A DNA stretch of 64,000 nt, taken from Saccharomyces mikatae IFO 1815 (Eukaryota; Ascomycota; Saccharomycetes; Saccharomycetales; Saccharomycetaceae). Numbering within the stretch: position 1 is the first letter of the stretch; each line of letters opens with the position of its first letter. The stretch spans positions 558,001-622,000 of the forward strand of contig NC_079262.1 of NCBI RefSeq assembly GCF_947241705.1, in the 5' to 3' direction. The translations under genes and the position numbers were made by a program. Shown here in pieces: positions 11,201 through 21,400 of the stretch. The notes beneath the pieces are model-generated. The model was not told the DNA's origin, ran no database searches, and worked only from the letters and a program-made list of their open reading frames with translations.

Positions 11201-11898
11201 TTTAAGTCATCGTCCTGCAGGTACTCTTCGATACCTATTAATATGGAATCTAATGTTGTTTGTTTTGAAAGATCAGTGGCACCTGCAGAATTTGATGAAA
11301 TGCGACCTTTTTTATTAACAGTTTTTTTCTTCCTTCCTTTCTTGTTTTTTTTAATTGGAATATTATCAACATCAACCCCCCTTGGTTCTTTGACTGATGA
11401 TGTATCTTCCGCATTTTTAATCGTACCATTGGTGGAAGGCTTACTAGTGACCACATCCACATTTGTTGTGGTATCTGTAGATGATTTCTTATCGGGGTTT
11501 ACTGTATCTATGTTTATTTCAATTTCTTCGTCTTTTTGTTCCAAATCTTTAGAGTTTGCATTTTGTAAAGAGCTTCCTACAGTTTTATCAACAGAATTGT
11601 AAGGTTTCACTGTAGTATCTCTATTGTTTTCTGTCTTAATTTGTTCTTGGATTTGCTTTTCGGTATCTTTCGGTTTCAAAGTTTGTTCTTGAGGTGGCAG
11701 CTCTATTAGAAAGTCGTCAGTGACATTTACCGCTCCATCCAAGTCAGCTTCTGTTAGTGAAACTTTATTTTCTGGGCACACATCCGTACTTAGTAGGGGT
11801 GATTCCATTGAAACCACAGAATAAGAGTCTCTAGCACCATTAATTAGGGGAGGTTGAACATTGCCTTCCAGATTTTCTACAGTTGAAGATTCTACCAT
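8224..11898 (-). CDS. AIP5: Aip5 (YFR016C), actin-assembly cofactor of the polarisome
   Basis: The protein has 1224 residues (about 1233 in S. cerevisiae). Residues 1 to about 1120 are low-complexity, rich in Glu, Lys, Asp, Thr and Ser, with a basic patch KKNKKGRKKK near 185, and are probably disordered. The last about 90 residues fold differently: EPVYIYTSLAGGG through TYRDLG, SLPGVV and a C-terminal helix resemble a glutaredoxin-like domain, but without a CxxC active site. In S. cerevisiae this domain dimerises and, with the formin Bni1 and scaffold Spa2, promotes actin nucleation at sites of polarised growth. Length differences within the acidic region are expected. Identification rests on the C-terminal domain plus gene order. 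Confidence 0.93.
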   Translation of the reverse strand: MVESSTVENLEGNVQPPLINGARDSYSVVSMESPLLSTDVCPENKVSLTEADLDGAVNVTDDFLIELPPQEQTLKPKDTEKQIQEQIKTENNRDTTVKPYNSVDKTVGSSLQNANSKDLEQKDEEIEINIDTVNPDKKSSTDTTTNVDVVTSKPSTNGTIKNAEDTSSVKEPRGVDVDNIPIKKNKKGRKKKTVNKKGRISSNSAGATDLSKQTTLDSILIGIEEYLQDDDLKNEDIKVNVIRGELADVQSSHSQKDKVPYGDLSEKRLDVQETDTETFSESAQKIFSVNEINKDHIDEASLKDQNDVSMDKIEHAISEEGNAILYSGGENEASAGHKQEPHSLKENDENVQASTTEYLLQGKTKDAERRSLAKSEFHFNVGESEPLTSREVKQTESVKDSTTPLILAREDKEVEVSEEKHILERKAKQDHETVTANHEIDRNDDTETVNSNNILTLEGDKQKVNIDGIPNPIMCTSDNEKNVEHSTDTSLNVEKEEKLALPEVGKKSAIEKPEAIKDNEETSIEEGSTPKIKETIDDNKMQSEMADGFPNYELEGNAKPAIIPEESSNFGNNPETSPQESKRNEGATPELTRESMKGEDGEIAEVVENDRISDAFETTEEDLKSIKQDKEDRDTSVHGYIGDLEDDTIASGIKTIKEDIKTKQDGIVEPLEVKIESEDSAAAREVFATVEKGATVEKLGDSISERFEDIQITKEKEEEIPKEDTKDQDAEVGEVLKEESTADISRAVGSSKEEYRSQNVKVSTEEVETTQKDIEDATSKNLEITQKGNEMIKKNAESKDGGVTETVNEGSKVKDAGTDEKNIKNNKKIAKGDIERDLEMEASKADEAKTRPKALEIIARRDEENEEVETAQISGEEAYMGGNEPSGTTNEDNKAEYSKTAEILEDARNCLKAEVPKEDTEAATKKDAAEDGASPANILKGATTEHNYKDIKVSDEHEKTVELPELARQEKMLLKGDNEEMRTEENEKMNFIPDLTMEETIVEDIGKRETETEQEGQEEEGEDEEGTCQLDFNDTESINIEGPGNEENESEDQKTNEDSKEPTADDIFKDILDETDEFLEQLKIVDDSEINALLQSLDAKDTATQTAKQPIQDQPKPQDVIKTSEIRTMNEQEPVYIYTSLAGGGFHMIPRTNRLSTILTANRIPFTYRDLGTDDEARKVWKTFSKGRSLPGVVRGHNDLIGNWEDIEEANEDYRLRELIYDII

Positions 11899-12151
11899 AT
11901 TATTCTCTACTTAATCGGGAGTAAGCAATCTATCTAGAACAGCAACTGTTAGAAGGTTCGAAAATATCAAAGTATCGTAGAACAGACTTTGTTGCGTGTC
12001 CAAAAAGTGGCTATTCTCTTTTAAGGGAAAGTGGAGGAATTTTCTTCGCATTCAAAAGCTTAACAAATCTTTTCACTTTTACCTGATATGATCTCGAATG
12101 CGTCAAAACAAGTCAAAAAATAATGAAAGAGAAAACCCTCAAAAAAGAAAC
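11899..12151. other. AIP5 promoter region
   Basis: This is the 5' flank of AIP5, adjoining the tRNA-Gly 3' end. No clear motif is seen. Confidence 0.35.
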
Positions 12152-12222
12152 TGCGCAAGCCCGGAATCGAACCGGGGGCCCAACGATGGCAACGTTGGAT
12201 TTTACCACTAAACCACTTGCGC
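12152..12222 (-). tRNA. tRNA-Gly(GCC)
   Basis: The reverse complement folds as a 71-base tRNA with acceptor GCGCAAG / CTTGCGC, T-arm box GGTTCGATTCC and anticodon GCC; there is no intron. A run of T on the transcribed strand follows at 12141-12146 as the Pol III terminator. The S. cerevisiae counterpart is a tG(GCC)F gene. Confidence 0.96.
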
Positions 12223-12375
12223 TCAATTGTTGTGAGATGTTCCCGCTGAAGCTGTATAAACAACCTTAACAGCAGCAACTGTGTCGTAGAAGAAACATCA
12301 GTATTTACTAAAATGGTATCGCAAAACACACCTTAAACGAACGAAGACATACCGTGAGTAATCACAATGAACTAT

Positions 12376-12497
12376 TATTGATAACTAGTGGTTTACTAAG
12401 TTGTAATAATTAAGAATAACTCGTTCTTTCTTAACTTATATAAGAAAGTAATATAAAACACACGCTGATTGGTTCTATTAAACCCAATGGTTCAGAC
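12376..12497 (-). mobile_element. Tau-like LTR fragment
   Basis: The reverse complement matches the last about 120 bases of the complete tau-like LTR at 23110-23490, including the shared block with AACCAATCAGCGTGTGTTTT. It lies about 155 bases upstream of tRNA-Gly and is cut off by the adjoining delta LTR. Family assignment (Ty4/Tsu4 type) is an inference. Confidence 0.6.
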
Positions 12498-12829
12498 TGA
12501 GAAGTTGGTGAATTTTGAGATGATTTTTGGGATTCCATTGTTGATAAAGGCAATAATATTAGGTATGTAGATATACTAGAAGTTCTCCTCGAGGATATTG
12601 GAATCCAATAAATGGAACTCGTAATTCTACATAATTTTGTATATGCTTTTATTGTCATTTTATATGTTGTCAGTCATTATCCTATTACATTATCAATCCT
12701 TGCGTTTCAGCTTCCACTAATTTAGATGACTATATCTCATCATTTGCGTCATCTTCTAACACCGTATATGATAATATACTAGTAGTATAACTACTAGTTA
12801 GTAGATGATAGTTGATTTATATTACAACA
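12498..12829 (-). mobile_element. Solo delta LTR (Ty1/Ty2 type)
   Basis: This 332-base element reads as TGTTGTAATATAAATC... to ...TCTCA on the minus strand, the ends and length of a delta LTR. It is nearly identical over its 5' half to the delta at 22778-23109. It sits upstream of tRNA-Gly, the usual Ty1 target zone. I see no clean target-site duplication. Confidence 0.92.
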
Positions 12830-12832
12830 TCT

Positions 12833-12872
12833 ACAATATCAATCCTTATGCCCGCACTTTCACTAAACTGAG
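12833..12872 (-). mobile_element. Short delta-like relic
   Basis: About 40 bases after the solo delta resemble a further internal piece of a delta on the minus strand (TATCAATCCTTATG followed by CACTAAA). It is probably an older insertion cut by later events. Confidence 0.35.
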
Positions 12873-13150
12873 CCATTTTTTAACCATGTACTGGAACTAG
12901 TATAGCAATAAGAATACTGGCCAATAGACGACAGCTTATTCTCAATCTAGCACTACTACAGAAGCGTCATAATCTGCTTAGCGAGAAAAGGAAAATAGCC
13001 GCCGAGCGCAAACGGCAAAACGGGTAGGGACAACGCGCAACGCATAGCTTATATATATGTATATGTGAAATGAAAACGTAAAGAAATAGCTAGAGAGATG
13101 GGCATTACGTATATGTGTATGAATGAGGTGTTAGATGAAGCTTGCGGCTT

Positions 13151-13741
13151 TCATTTGTCTTCGAACATATGAAGCTGGTTATAGATATCCTTTTTGAAGT
13201 CCTCGTACTTGAAAGAAGACTTTCTGCGCGTGCTTAACTGAGGAGCGGAATCGCGTGGGATTCTTGTGCCGTTACCATTACTGCTATTGCTGTCAAGATA
13301 CGAGTTCTTGAAAATTGGTTTTTTACCGGCGCGAGAACCGACAGGTGAATGTGAAATGGAGTCACCCATGTCCACGCCCGCGTGGCTCAGGTCAGAATCA
13401 TTAGTGGCCTTATATTGCATATTGTGGATGATGTTTTGAAAGTCCATGGGACCGCTGCTTCTACGTTCGGCACCTGGGGCGTGCTCCTCGATGCTGCTTT
13501 CGCGCTCCCGAGCTTGTTCTCGGGAATTTAGCGCATCCATGTAGTTAGTAGACCGCCGTCTCATCATGGGTACGGGCTTGTCTACGCTTTGGGCTGGGGC
13601 GCTTGGGCCCGGGAGGTTAAATGTAGAAACACTGGGCGTTTCCTGTGCGCAGGGTGGTTCGTCGATATTGAGGAAGTCCTGTGACCTTTCAAAGCTGGGA
13701 GACGAGCCCAGCTGTGGCGCGTTCAAGTGGTGGTCCGTCAT
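13151..13741 (-). CDS. IGD1: Igd1 (YFR017C), inhibitor of glycogen debranching
   Basis: The protein has 196 residues and is hydrophilic, with no membrane segment. In S. cerevisiae, Igd1 binds and inhibits the debranching enzyme Gdb1 and so raises glycogen. Visible features are several Arg/Ser motifs typical of kinase sites (RRRSTNY near 61, ERRSSG near 91, RRKSSFKYEDF near 173) and an acidic-basic C-terminal helix (YEDFKKDIYNQLHMFEDK). Identification is by position between AIP5 and YFR018C and matching length. Two AGGGG elements upstream suggest stress induction. GSY1, which makes glycogen, is about 6 kb away. Confidence 0.9.
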   Translation of the reverse strand: MTDHHLNAPQLGSSPSFERSQDFLNIDEPPCAQETPSVSTFNLPGPSAPAQSVDKPVPMMRRRSTNYMDALNSREQARERESSIEEHAPGAERRSSGPMDFQNIIHNMQYKATNDSDLSHAGVDMGDSISHSPVGSRAGKKPIFKNSYLDSNSSNGNGTRIPRDSAPQLSTRRKSSFKYEDFKKDIYNQLHMFEDK

Positions 13742-14041
13742 GAGATATGCTCTGTGTGCGTGTGTGCGTGTGTGCGTAGGTGCGTAGGTGCGTAAATGAA
13801 TGAGTTTCTATATATTATGTAGTTGCTCTCATCGCTGCTGATAGTAGATCTCACTCGCGCAAAAATCTACTCAGGCAAATCATGGTTGTCTGTATATATA
13901 TATATGTGTGTGTGTTTGTCTGGGTATGTGCAAGCTTTTTACAGCGGTGTGCTGGATATGCGACTGGGCCACCTCACCCCACCCCACATCCCCAGATCAG
14001 GGGGCAACCATAATTAACAAAGGAAAGAAACAGGGGATTTA
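13742..14041. promoter_or_regulatory. IGD1 promoter with AGGGG elements and TG tracts
   Basis: AGGGG cores occur at about 13998-14003 and 14031-14036 (stress response element type, Msn2/Msn4). Short imperfect GTGTGC and TATATG/TGTG tracts occur at 13752-13790 and 13895-13920. Function is inferred from motif identity only. Confidence 0.4.
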
Positions 14042-15127
14042 TCACTCTGTACGAGAGCGCAGCGACTGTACTACAAATTCGCACACCAGCAGCGCCCAGT
14101 GACGAGTCTCCGTAGCGTCCAAGTGCCGGAAGTCGTCCTCCACGGTATGCCATGTGCTGGGGAATGGTAGCGGAATTGCGTGCAGTACAGGTACTCCAGC
14201 AGCAAGGAAAGGCGTATGGTCGTCTCCGACGACAGAATGTCCGAGCCCCAGAAACCGGTAGTCCGTCGGGTCGAGGCGTTTTCGTTGACGCGCGACTTGG
14301 GCGGCTAACTGTGATTCGGCAATAGATCCATCACCGCGGCGAAACAACAAATCGTCTTCTATTCGATTGAGCAGCTGATACTCTTGATGTGTTTCTGAAT
14401 AGTAACTGGGTACCATTGGTTCCTCTTCACCACTTCCCAGTAGGTCCATAAGTAATAGCATACGAATCCGTGTCATCGTACCGTCAGCAAGCCACTGAGC
14501 GGCTAAATGCCGTGCCCCATATATTGAATCCTCGGGCCCCCACTCTTCAATGGCTTCCTCTCCGTCAAAAAACACAATTTTCACGCCTAAAGTAGAACCC
14601 GTTACTACTGGAACTGACGCCAGCTTGTCAAACTCGAGGGTACGCTCGTGAGACGCGATGTGCGTTAGAAATTGGGCTGTATATAGCAGCGCGGCGCACG
14701 AGGCCGCGCTGTCGATAGCACCCACCATTCCAGTGGGTGCTATCTTGGTATCATAGTGTGCGGCAAGCACCAGGTGCTCGGTCGCATTGTTTTGCAACGT
14801 CATAATGAGGTTGTTGAAGTAATAACCGTTCTCCTTGAAAGGTTGTGTCTCAACGGCCCACTGCCCCGCCAGTGTCTTGTTAAAATGCTCGATGATGAAC
14901 TGCTGGGTCTCGCGCGAACCTTCCGATCCGGGAATGCGCGTTCTGTTAAACGGCAACAGCAGATTTTTAGGATTCTTGTCCGAGTCTTCGTCCAAGTTGA
15001 TAGCTTCTGTCAAATGTGCTGCATGGTACTCCTCATAAGACAACTCCCACCCAAATGTCTTCTGTGCGCCAAACAGCACTACTGAGTATGCTAGACCTAT
15101 TATTCCTAAAGGCAAACCGTATTTCAT
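14042..15127 (-). CDS. YFR018C, secreted glutaminyl-peptide cyclotransferase-like protein
   Basis: The protein has 361 residues and starts MKYGLPLGIIGLAYSVVLFGA, a signal peptide or anchor. The body is an M28-type zinc-peptidase fold as in glutaminyl cyclases: VLAAHYDTK (zinc His/Asp, about 122), GAIDSAASCA (about 139), FFDGEEA (Glu pair, about 190), DHTPFLAAGVPVLHAIPLPFPSTWHTVEDD (about 310-340) with the third His. These residues support catalytic competence for N-terminal pyroglutamate formation. A GTG lies two codons upstream, but the ATG at 15127 is the natural start. In S. cerevisiae the protein is uncharacterised. It diverges from FAB1. Confidence 0.9.
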   Translation of the reverse strand: MKYGLPLGIIGLAYSVVLFGAQKTFGWELSYEEYHAAHLTEAINLDEDSDKNPKNLLLPFNRTRIPGSEGSRETQQFIIEHFNKTLAGQWAVETQPFKENGYYFNNLIMTLQNNATEHLVLAAHYDTKIAPTGMVGAIDSAASCAALLYTAQFLTHIASHERTLEFDKLASVPVVTGSTLGVKIVFFDGEEAIEEWGPEDSIYGARHLAAQWLADGTMTRIRMLLLMDLLGSGEEEPMVPSYYSETHQEYQLLNRIEDDLLFRRGDGSIAESQLAAQVARQRKRLDPTDYRFLGLGHSVVGDDHTPFLAAGVPVLHAIPLPFPSTWHTVEDDFRHLDATETRHWALLVCEFVVQSLRSRTE

Positions 15128-15404
15128 TGCCACACTTGCAATTCCTTTAACTTATTTCTACTTTCTCTTTTTCTTTCCTGGTATTGATATGTACTATGAG
15201 CCGCTTTCAGCGCCTTTGTTTCTCCCTCTCTCTTTTTTCCCTCTTTCTTTGTCCCTCGCCTCGAAGACAGCGGTAACACAATGTACTTCTCGACGAACGC
15301 GAAAACTGTCTGGAAAGTAAATAAAGGGCCATCATAAAACAAAAAACTATCTCGAAATGAGAAGGCAGTACTCTTCTCGCAGACGCAAGGTCATCACACA
15401 CAGC

Positions 15405-18400
15405 ATGCCATCGGAAGAATTCCATGCGCCCATACCTTTCCCTGACAACTCGCATGTCCGGTCGTCGTCTTCCACCACTACATCATCTATAAACACCATC
15501 GATGCTGCCTTGGCCCGACCAAACTATATAAAGAAACCATCCTTACACATTATGTCGACATCTACAACAACGACTACGACCGATCTGGTGACGAACCCAA
15601 TTTTGAGCGACATCTCCGTACCAAAGATAAGCCCTCCTGCATCCTCCTCTGTGACAGCCTCCACTTCGACGAGTCACGTGACCGGAGCCACCACTCAAAC
15701 GAATGTCAGCGCTAATGTAGATGCTAATACCAGCGTCAGTAAGAAAAACATACCTACAACGGCCAGTGGGAGAGTGCCCTCTAACACCATTAAGAGGTAT
15801 TCAAGTCGCTACAAGCCCTCTCACTCGCTGCAGCTTCCCATCAAGAACGACTCCAACTTTAAACGATCTAGCATCTATGCCTCCAAATCCACTGTCACCG
15901 CTATTCCCATCAGGAATAACCGACCAATGTCCATGCAGAACTCATATGTACGCACTCCAGACAGCGATCATGACGAGGTTGGTGATGAAGTATCCTCGAT
16001 AAAAAGCGCCTCTTCCTCGTTGACTGCATCTCTGTCGAAGAGCTTCCTGTTTGCATTTTACAACAATCGCAAGAAGGATAAGATCAATACCAATGGCGTT
16101 CTTTCAAAAGAGTACTGGATGAAAGATGAGAGCTCGAAAGAATGTTTCAGTTGTGGTAAGACATTCAATACTTTTAGGAGAAAACATCACTGCAGAATAT
16201 GTGGCCAGATTTTTTGCAGCAGCTGTACTCTTTTGATAGATGGCGAACGATTCGGTTATCATGCCAAGATGCGAGTATGTTATAATTGTTATGAACATGC
16301 AGACACGTACGAGGATTCCAGTGATGAAGAGAACGACTCCACTATGCAATTGAATGAACCCCCAACGTCCCGTTCTCGCTCTCGCTCTTCTAATTCCAAT
16401 TCATATTCCCATTCGCATTCGCATTCACATTCACATTTGCATCTTATTTCACAGGATAATCATGTCAACTCCAGCCTTCATGAACCAGAAGCAGCAGCTG
16501 CTAACCCTCAACAGCAGAATGAGGTTTATTTATTAAATGACGATGACGTGCAAAGTATAATGACGTCGGGTGAAGATTCAAAATTGTTCATTTCGACGCC
16601 TCCCCCACCGCCGAAGATGGCCATCCCGGCTACAAAGCAAGGCGGATCGCTAGAGATCTCCTTTGACTCAGAAAATGATAGGTCTTTGCACATTCAAGAT
16701 GATAACTCCGGACGTCATCATCACTTTGATTCCGCGCCCACGAGGTACACCATCAGAGATATGGATAATCTTCCACACTACGATACCAACTCAAATTCCA
16801 CTTTAAGACCACACTACAATACCAACAATAGCACCATTACCATCAACAATATCAACAACAACACCTTCAATAACAATACCAACCGTAGTAGCAGTAACAA
16901 TAACATCAATAACCCTGCGCATTCCTTGAGAAGATCGATTTTCCACTACGTGAGCAGCAACAGTATCAACAAGGACAGTAGCAATAGCTCGGCTACCCCT
17001 GCCTCTTCCGCGCAATCTTCTTCAGTATTAGACTCTGCTAATCATGTTATCGGAAATTATGCCCATAGGAACTATAAATTTAAATTTAATTACAATTCCA
17101 AAGGTCCTTCGCAACTAAGTGACACAAACAGCAGTAGTAAAAATAACGGCGGTAGTGCTAGCAGTGGTGCTAATGCCGACAACTATGATACGTTCACAAA
17201 CGGTAATGGTACTGCGTTTACTCTAGATAGGAAGAAAAGAAACCCACTCACAAAATCCAAATCTACTTCAACTTATTTAGAGTATCCCTTGAACGAGGAA
17301 GAATCTTCGGAAGATGAAGGCTCCATGTCTATATATTCTGTTCTAAATGATGACCATAAAACTGATAACCCAATTAGATCAATGAGAAATTCTACAAAAT
17401 CTTTCCAACGAGCACAAGCTTCACTGCAGCGAATGAGATTTAGAAGGAAAAGTAAAACCAAGCATTTCCTTAACAGCAATAAAAGCTCCATCTATAGGGA
17501 TTTAAACTTTTTGACCAATAGTACTCCCAATTTGCTGTCTGTAGTAAGCGACGATAATCTATATGACGATTCTTCTCCTTTACAAGACAAGGCATCTTTA
17601 TCCGCTGCGGGCAGGCTTACTGACAGGAAATTCAGCAATGGTAGTTGTAGCAACAATAACAGCAATAGCAGTAGCAATACCAATACCGATCCTTGGAAAA
17701 GAATCACTAGTATATCGGGGTTCAAGTTGAAGAAGGAGAAAAAAAGAGAGCTAAATGAGGTTTCTCTATTACATATGCGTGCCCTATTAAACCAACTACT
17801 GAATGATCAAGAGATTGCAAATCCTCAAGAATGGGTAACTTTGCTAGATGGCGCCTTGCGTAAGGTTCTAAGAACCATCCTGAACGCAAGGGATTTGAAT
17901 ACATTAGATTTTAGACAAACGTATGTGAAAATAAAAAGAATTAGTGGTGGTTCTCCTCAAAGTTCCGGGTATATTGATGGAGTAGTTTTTTCTAAGGCAC
18001 TGCCTTCAAAAACCATGCCACGTCATTTGAAAAACCCAAGAATTTTATTAATCATGTTTCCAGTGGAGTATCAAAAGAACAATAACCATTTCCTAAGCAT
18101 AGAATCTGTCTTTAGGCAAGAGCGTGAGTATTTAGATAAACTTGTTTCAAGATTGAAGTCGTTGCATCCGGATATTATTTACGTTGGTGCCAACGTTAGT
18201 GGGTACGCGTTAGAACTACTAAATGATTCGGGGATCGTGGTGCAATTTAATATGAAACCACAAGTAATTGAAAGAATAGCCAAATTAACTGAGGCAGATA
18301 TCGCCATTTCTGTGGACAAATTGGCCACCAATATTAAGATGGGCGAATGTGAAACTTTTGAAGTTAAAAGTTTTATCTATGGGAATATTAGCAAGACATA

Positions 18401-21400
18401 CACATTTCTTCGTGGCTGTAATCCAGAACTGGGTGGCACGATCCTGTTACGAGGCGATAATCTTGAAAACCTGAGAAAAATCAAACAAGTCTCTGAATTC
18501 ATGGTGTATGCAATTTTTTCACTGAAGTTGGAGAGTTCGTTCTTTAACGATAATTTTATTCAACTTTCCACGGATGTTTATTTAAAAAGAACAGAATCCA
18601 AAAGACTGCAAGTTTTCAAAGGCTACTTTGCAGATTTCTTGATCAAGTTCAATAATAGGATTTTGACGGTATCGCCCACGGTTGATTTCCCTATCCCCTT
18701 CTTATTGGCGAGAGCCAGAGGTTTAGAAGAGAAACTCATAGAAAGGATCAACCAATATGAAAGTGAGTCTGATTTAGATCCGCAAACCCAACTAGACATG
18801 CTTCAAGGTTTGGAATCGACCATCACGAAGAAGCATTTAGGGAACTTAATAAAATTTCTGCATGAAACGGAAATTGAAAATTTAGAACTTGAATTTCAAA
18901 AGAGAAGTCGTCAATGGGAAGTTTCATATTCTTCATCACAGAACTTACTCGGTACGGGGTCACACCAGTCAATAACGGTTCTCTATTCAATGGTCTCAAC
19001 GAAGACTGCTACACCTTGCGTTGGCCCTCAAATTGTTACCATTGACTATTTTTGGGACAGCGATATTTCAATTGGTCAGTTTATCGAGAATGTTGTTGGT
19101 ACCGCGCGATATCCCTGTCAACAGGGTTGTAATGGTCTATATTTGGATCATTATAGAAGTTATGTTCACGGGTCAGGAAAAGTGGACGTATTAATTGAAA
19201 AGTTTCAAACGAGATTGCCAAAATTAAAAGATATTATCCTGACGTGGAGTTATTGTAAGAAATGTGGAACATCTACCCCTATTTTACAGATTAGTGAAAA
19301 GACCTGGAATTATTCTTTTGGTAAGTATTTAGAGGTTATGTTTTGGAGCTACAAAGATACTGTTACAGGAATTGGAAAATGTCCTCATGATTTCACTAAA
19401 GATCATGTTAAATATTTTGGCTACAATGACTTGGTGGTTCGTCTGGAATATTCTGATTTGGAAGTTCACGAGTTGATAACACCACCTCGCAAAATAAAAT
19501 GGAAACCACACATTGATATTAAATTAAAAGTTGAATTGTATTATAAGATTCTGGAAAAGATTAATAACTTCTATGGAAGTGTTTTAAGCCGTTTGGAACG
19601 TATTAAATTGGACAGTATGAGTAAAGATAAAGTGATCAGCGGACAAGCTAAAATAATTGAACTTAAGAATAATGCTGTAGAGGAACAAAAACTAATGTTA
19701 CAGGACTTGGATAGTTTCTATGCGGATAGTCCTTGTGACCAACATTTACCGTTGAATTTGGTTATCAAATCTTTATACGACAAAGCTGTAAATTGGAACA
19801 CTACATTTGCAATATTTGCAAAAAGTTATCTTCCCTCTGAAACAGATATTAGCCGTATCACAGCCAAACAGTTGAAGAAACTGTTTTACGATTCTTCAAG
19901 GAAGGACAGTGAGGATAAAAAATCTCTGCATGGTGAGAAATTAAAGATGAGAACCCCTGAAAAGAATGAACTACTTTCAGAAGAGTTGAAAGATTTCGGA
20001 AAGTCAACGAGCAAGAACGAAAGAGAAAATCCTGATATAAAGAATGAGCCACATAATGACGTGTCAATAATTACTTCTAAAGACGACAATCCAACTCTTC
20101 CAACAAGTGATACTAGTCACCTTACTGTCACGCCTTCCGCATGTTCGGTTTCTTCTTCTTTGACTCCTCATGCTGACGACCGTCCTTTGATGAGCAGAAG
20201 TGGAACGGGTGTATCTATGGCCCATGATAAAGCCAGACCTAACATAAGAAAAATGAGTAGTGAAAGTAGTTTAGGAGGATTGGCATCACTTGCTAATGAA
20301 TATAGTAAGAATAATAAAGTTGGTAAACTAGCCTCATTTTTTGATCAAATGCATTTTGATGCCCTATCGAAGGAATTTGAACTAGAACGTGAAAGGGAAA
20401 GATTACAACTTAATAAGGATAAATATCAAGCTATAAGATTACAAACATCGACGCCCATTGTTGAAATTTATAAGAATGTCAAAGATGCAGTTGATGAACC
20501 GCTCCACTCTAGAAGCTCAGGCAATAATTTATCAGCTGTAAATGTTAGAACTTTCGAGGCTCCCATGGGAGAGCACTCCCGAAGTGGCAATGGTAATCCT
20601 CCCAATTTGGATCAAAACTTGGAAACTGAATTAGAAAATTCCATTAGCAAATGGGGAGAGAATATTCTAAACCCCTCTGCGAAGACCACTGCTGTTACGC
20701 ATATGAATACTAAGTCATCAATAAAAGAAACTTTAGATAATTCAAAATCAATAGTTAGAGACACATCAGATAATTCGAAGTCGGAGCCCCTTCCACCTGT
20801 AATAACAACAACCACTGTCAACAAGGTAGAATCTACTCCCCAACCAGAAAAATCATTATTAATGAAAACTTTGAGCAATTTCTGGGCAGATAGATCTGCA
20901 TATTTATGGAAACCTCTTGTTTATCCGACCTGTCCCACAGAACACATCTTTACTGATAGTGACGTCATAATCCGCGAAGATGAACCAAGTTCTTTGATCG
21001 CATTTTGCCTGAGTACTTCTGATTATAGAAATAAAATGATGAATTTAAATGCTCAACAGCATCAGCAACAGACAACAGAAGTTGTCCCGCCTAAGACAGG
21101 GGAAATTAGTGGAGAAACCATTCAAACCCTGGATCCTTCTGTTACTATTTCGCCTTCAGTTTCTACAACCTCCCACAATTTAGGGAGGGACTCAGAGATT
21201 TCATCAGTAGTAACCACCAAGGATGGTTTGATGAATGCTCCTCCCATTGAAAGCACCCGTGATAGGACTCCACAAGACTCACAAACGCATTCGCAACCCA
21301 ATTTAGATACTTTACAAGAATTTGAAAAAATCATGACTAAAAAAACCGCTACGCATTTGAGGTATCAATTTGAAGAAGGTTTAACGGTTATGTCATGTAA

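Noticed and set aside
9283-11602. Several hydrophobic, Phe/Ser-rich plus-strand frames opposite AIP5
   Set aside because: They are the mirror of the Glu/Lys-rich AIP5 codons, an expected artefact of antisense reading.
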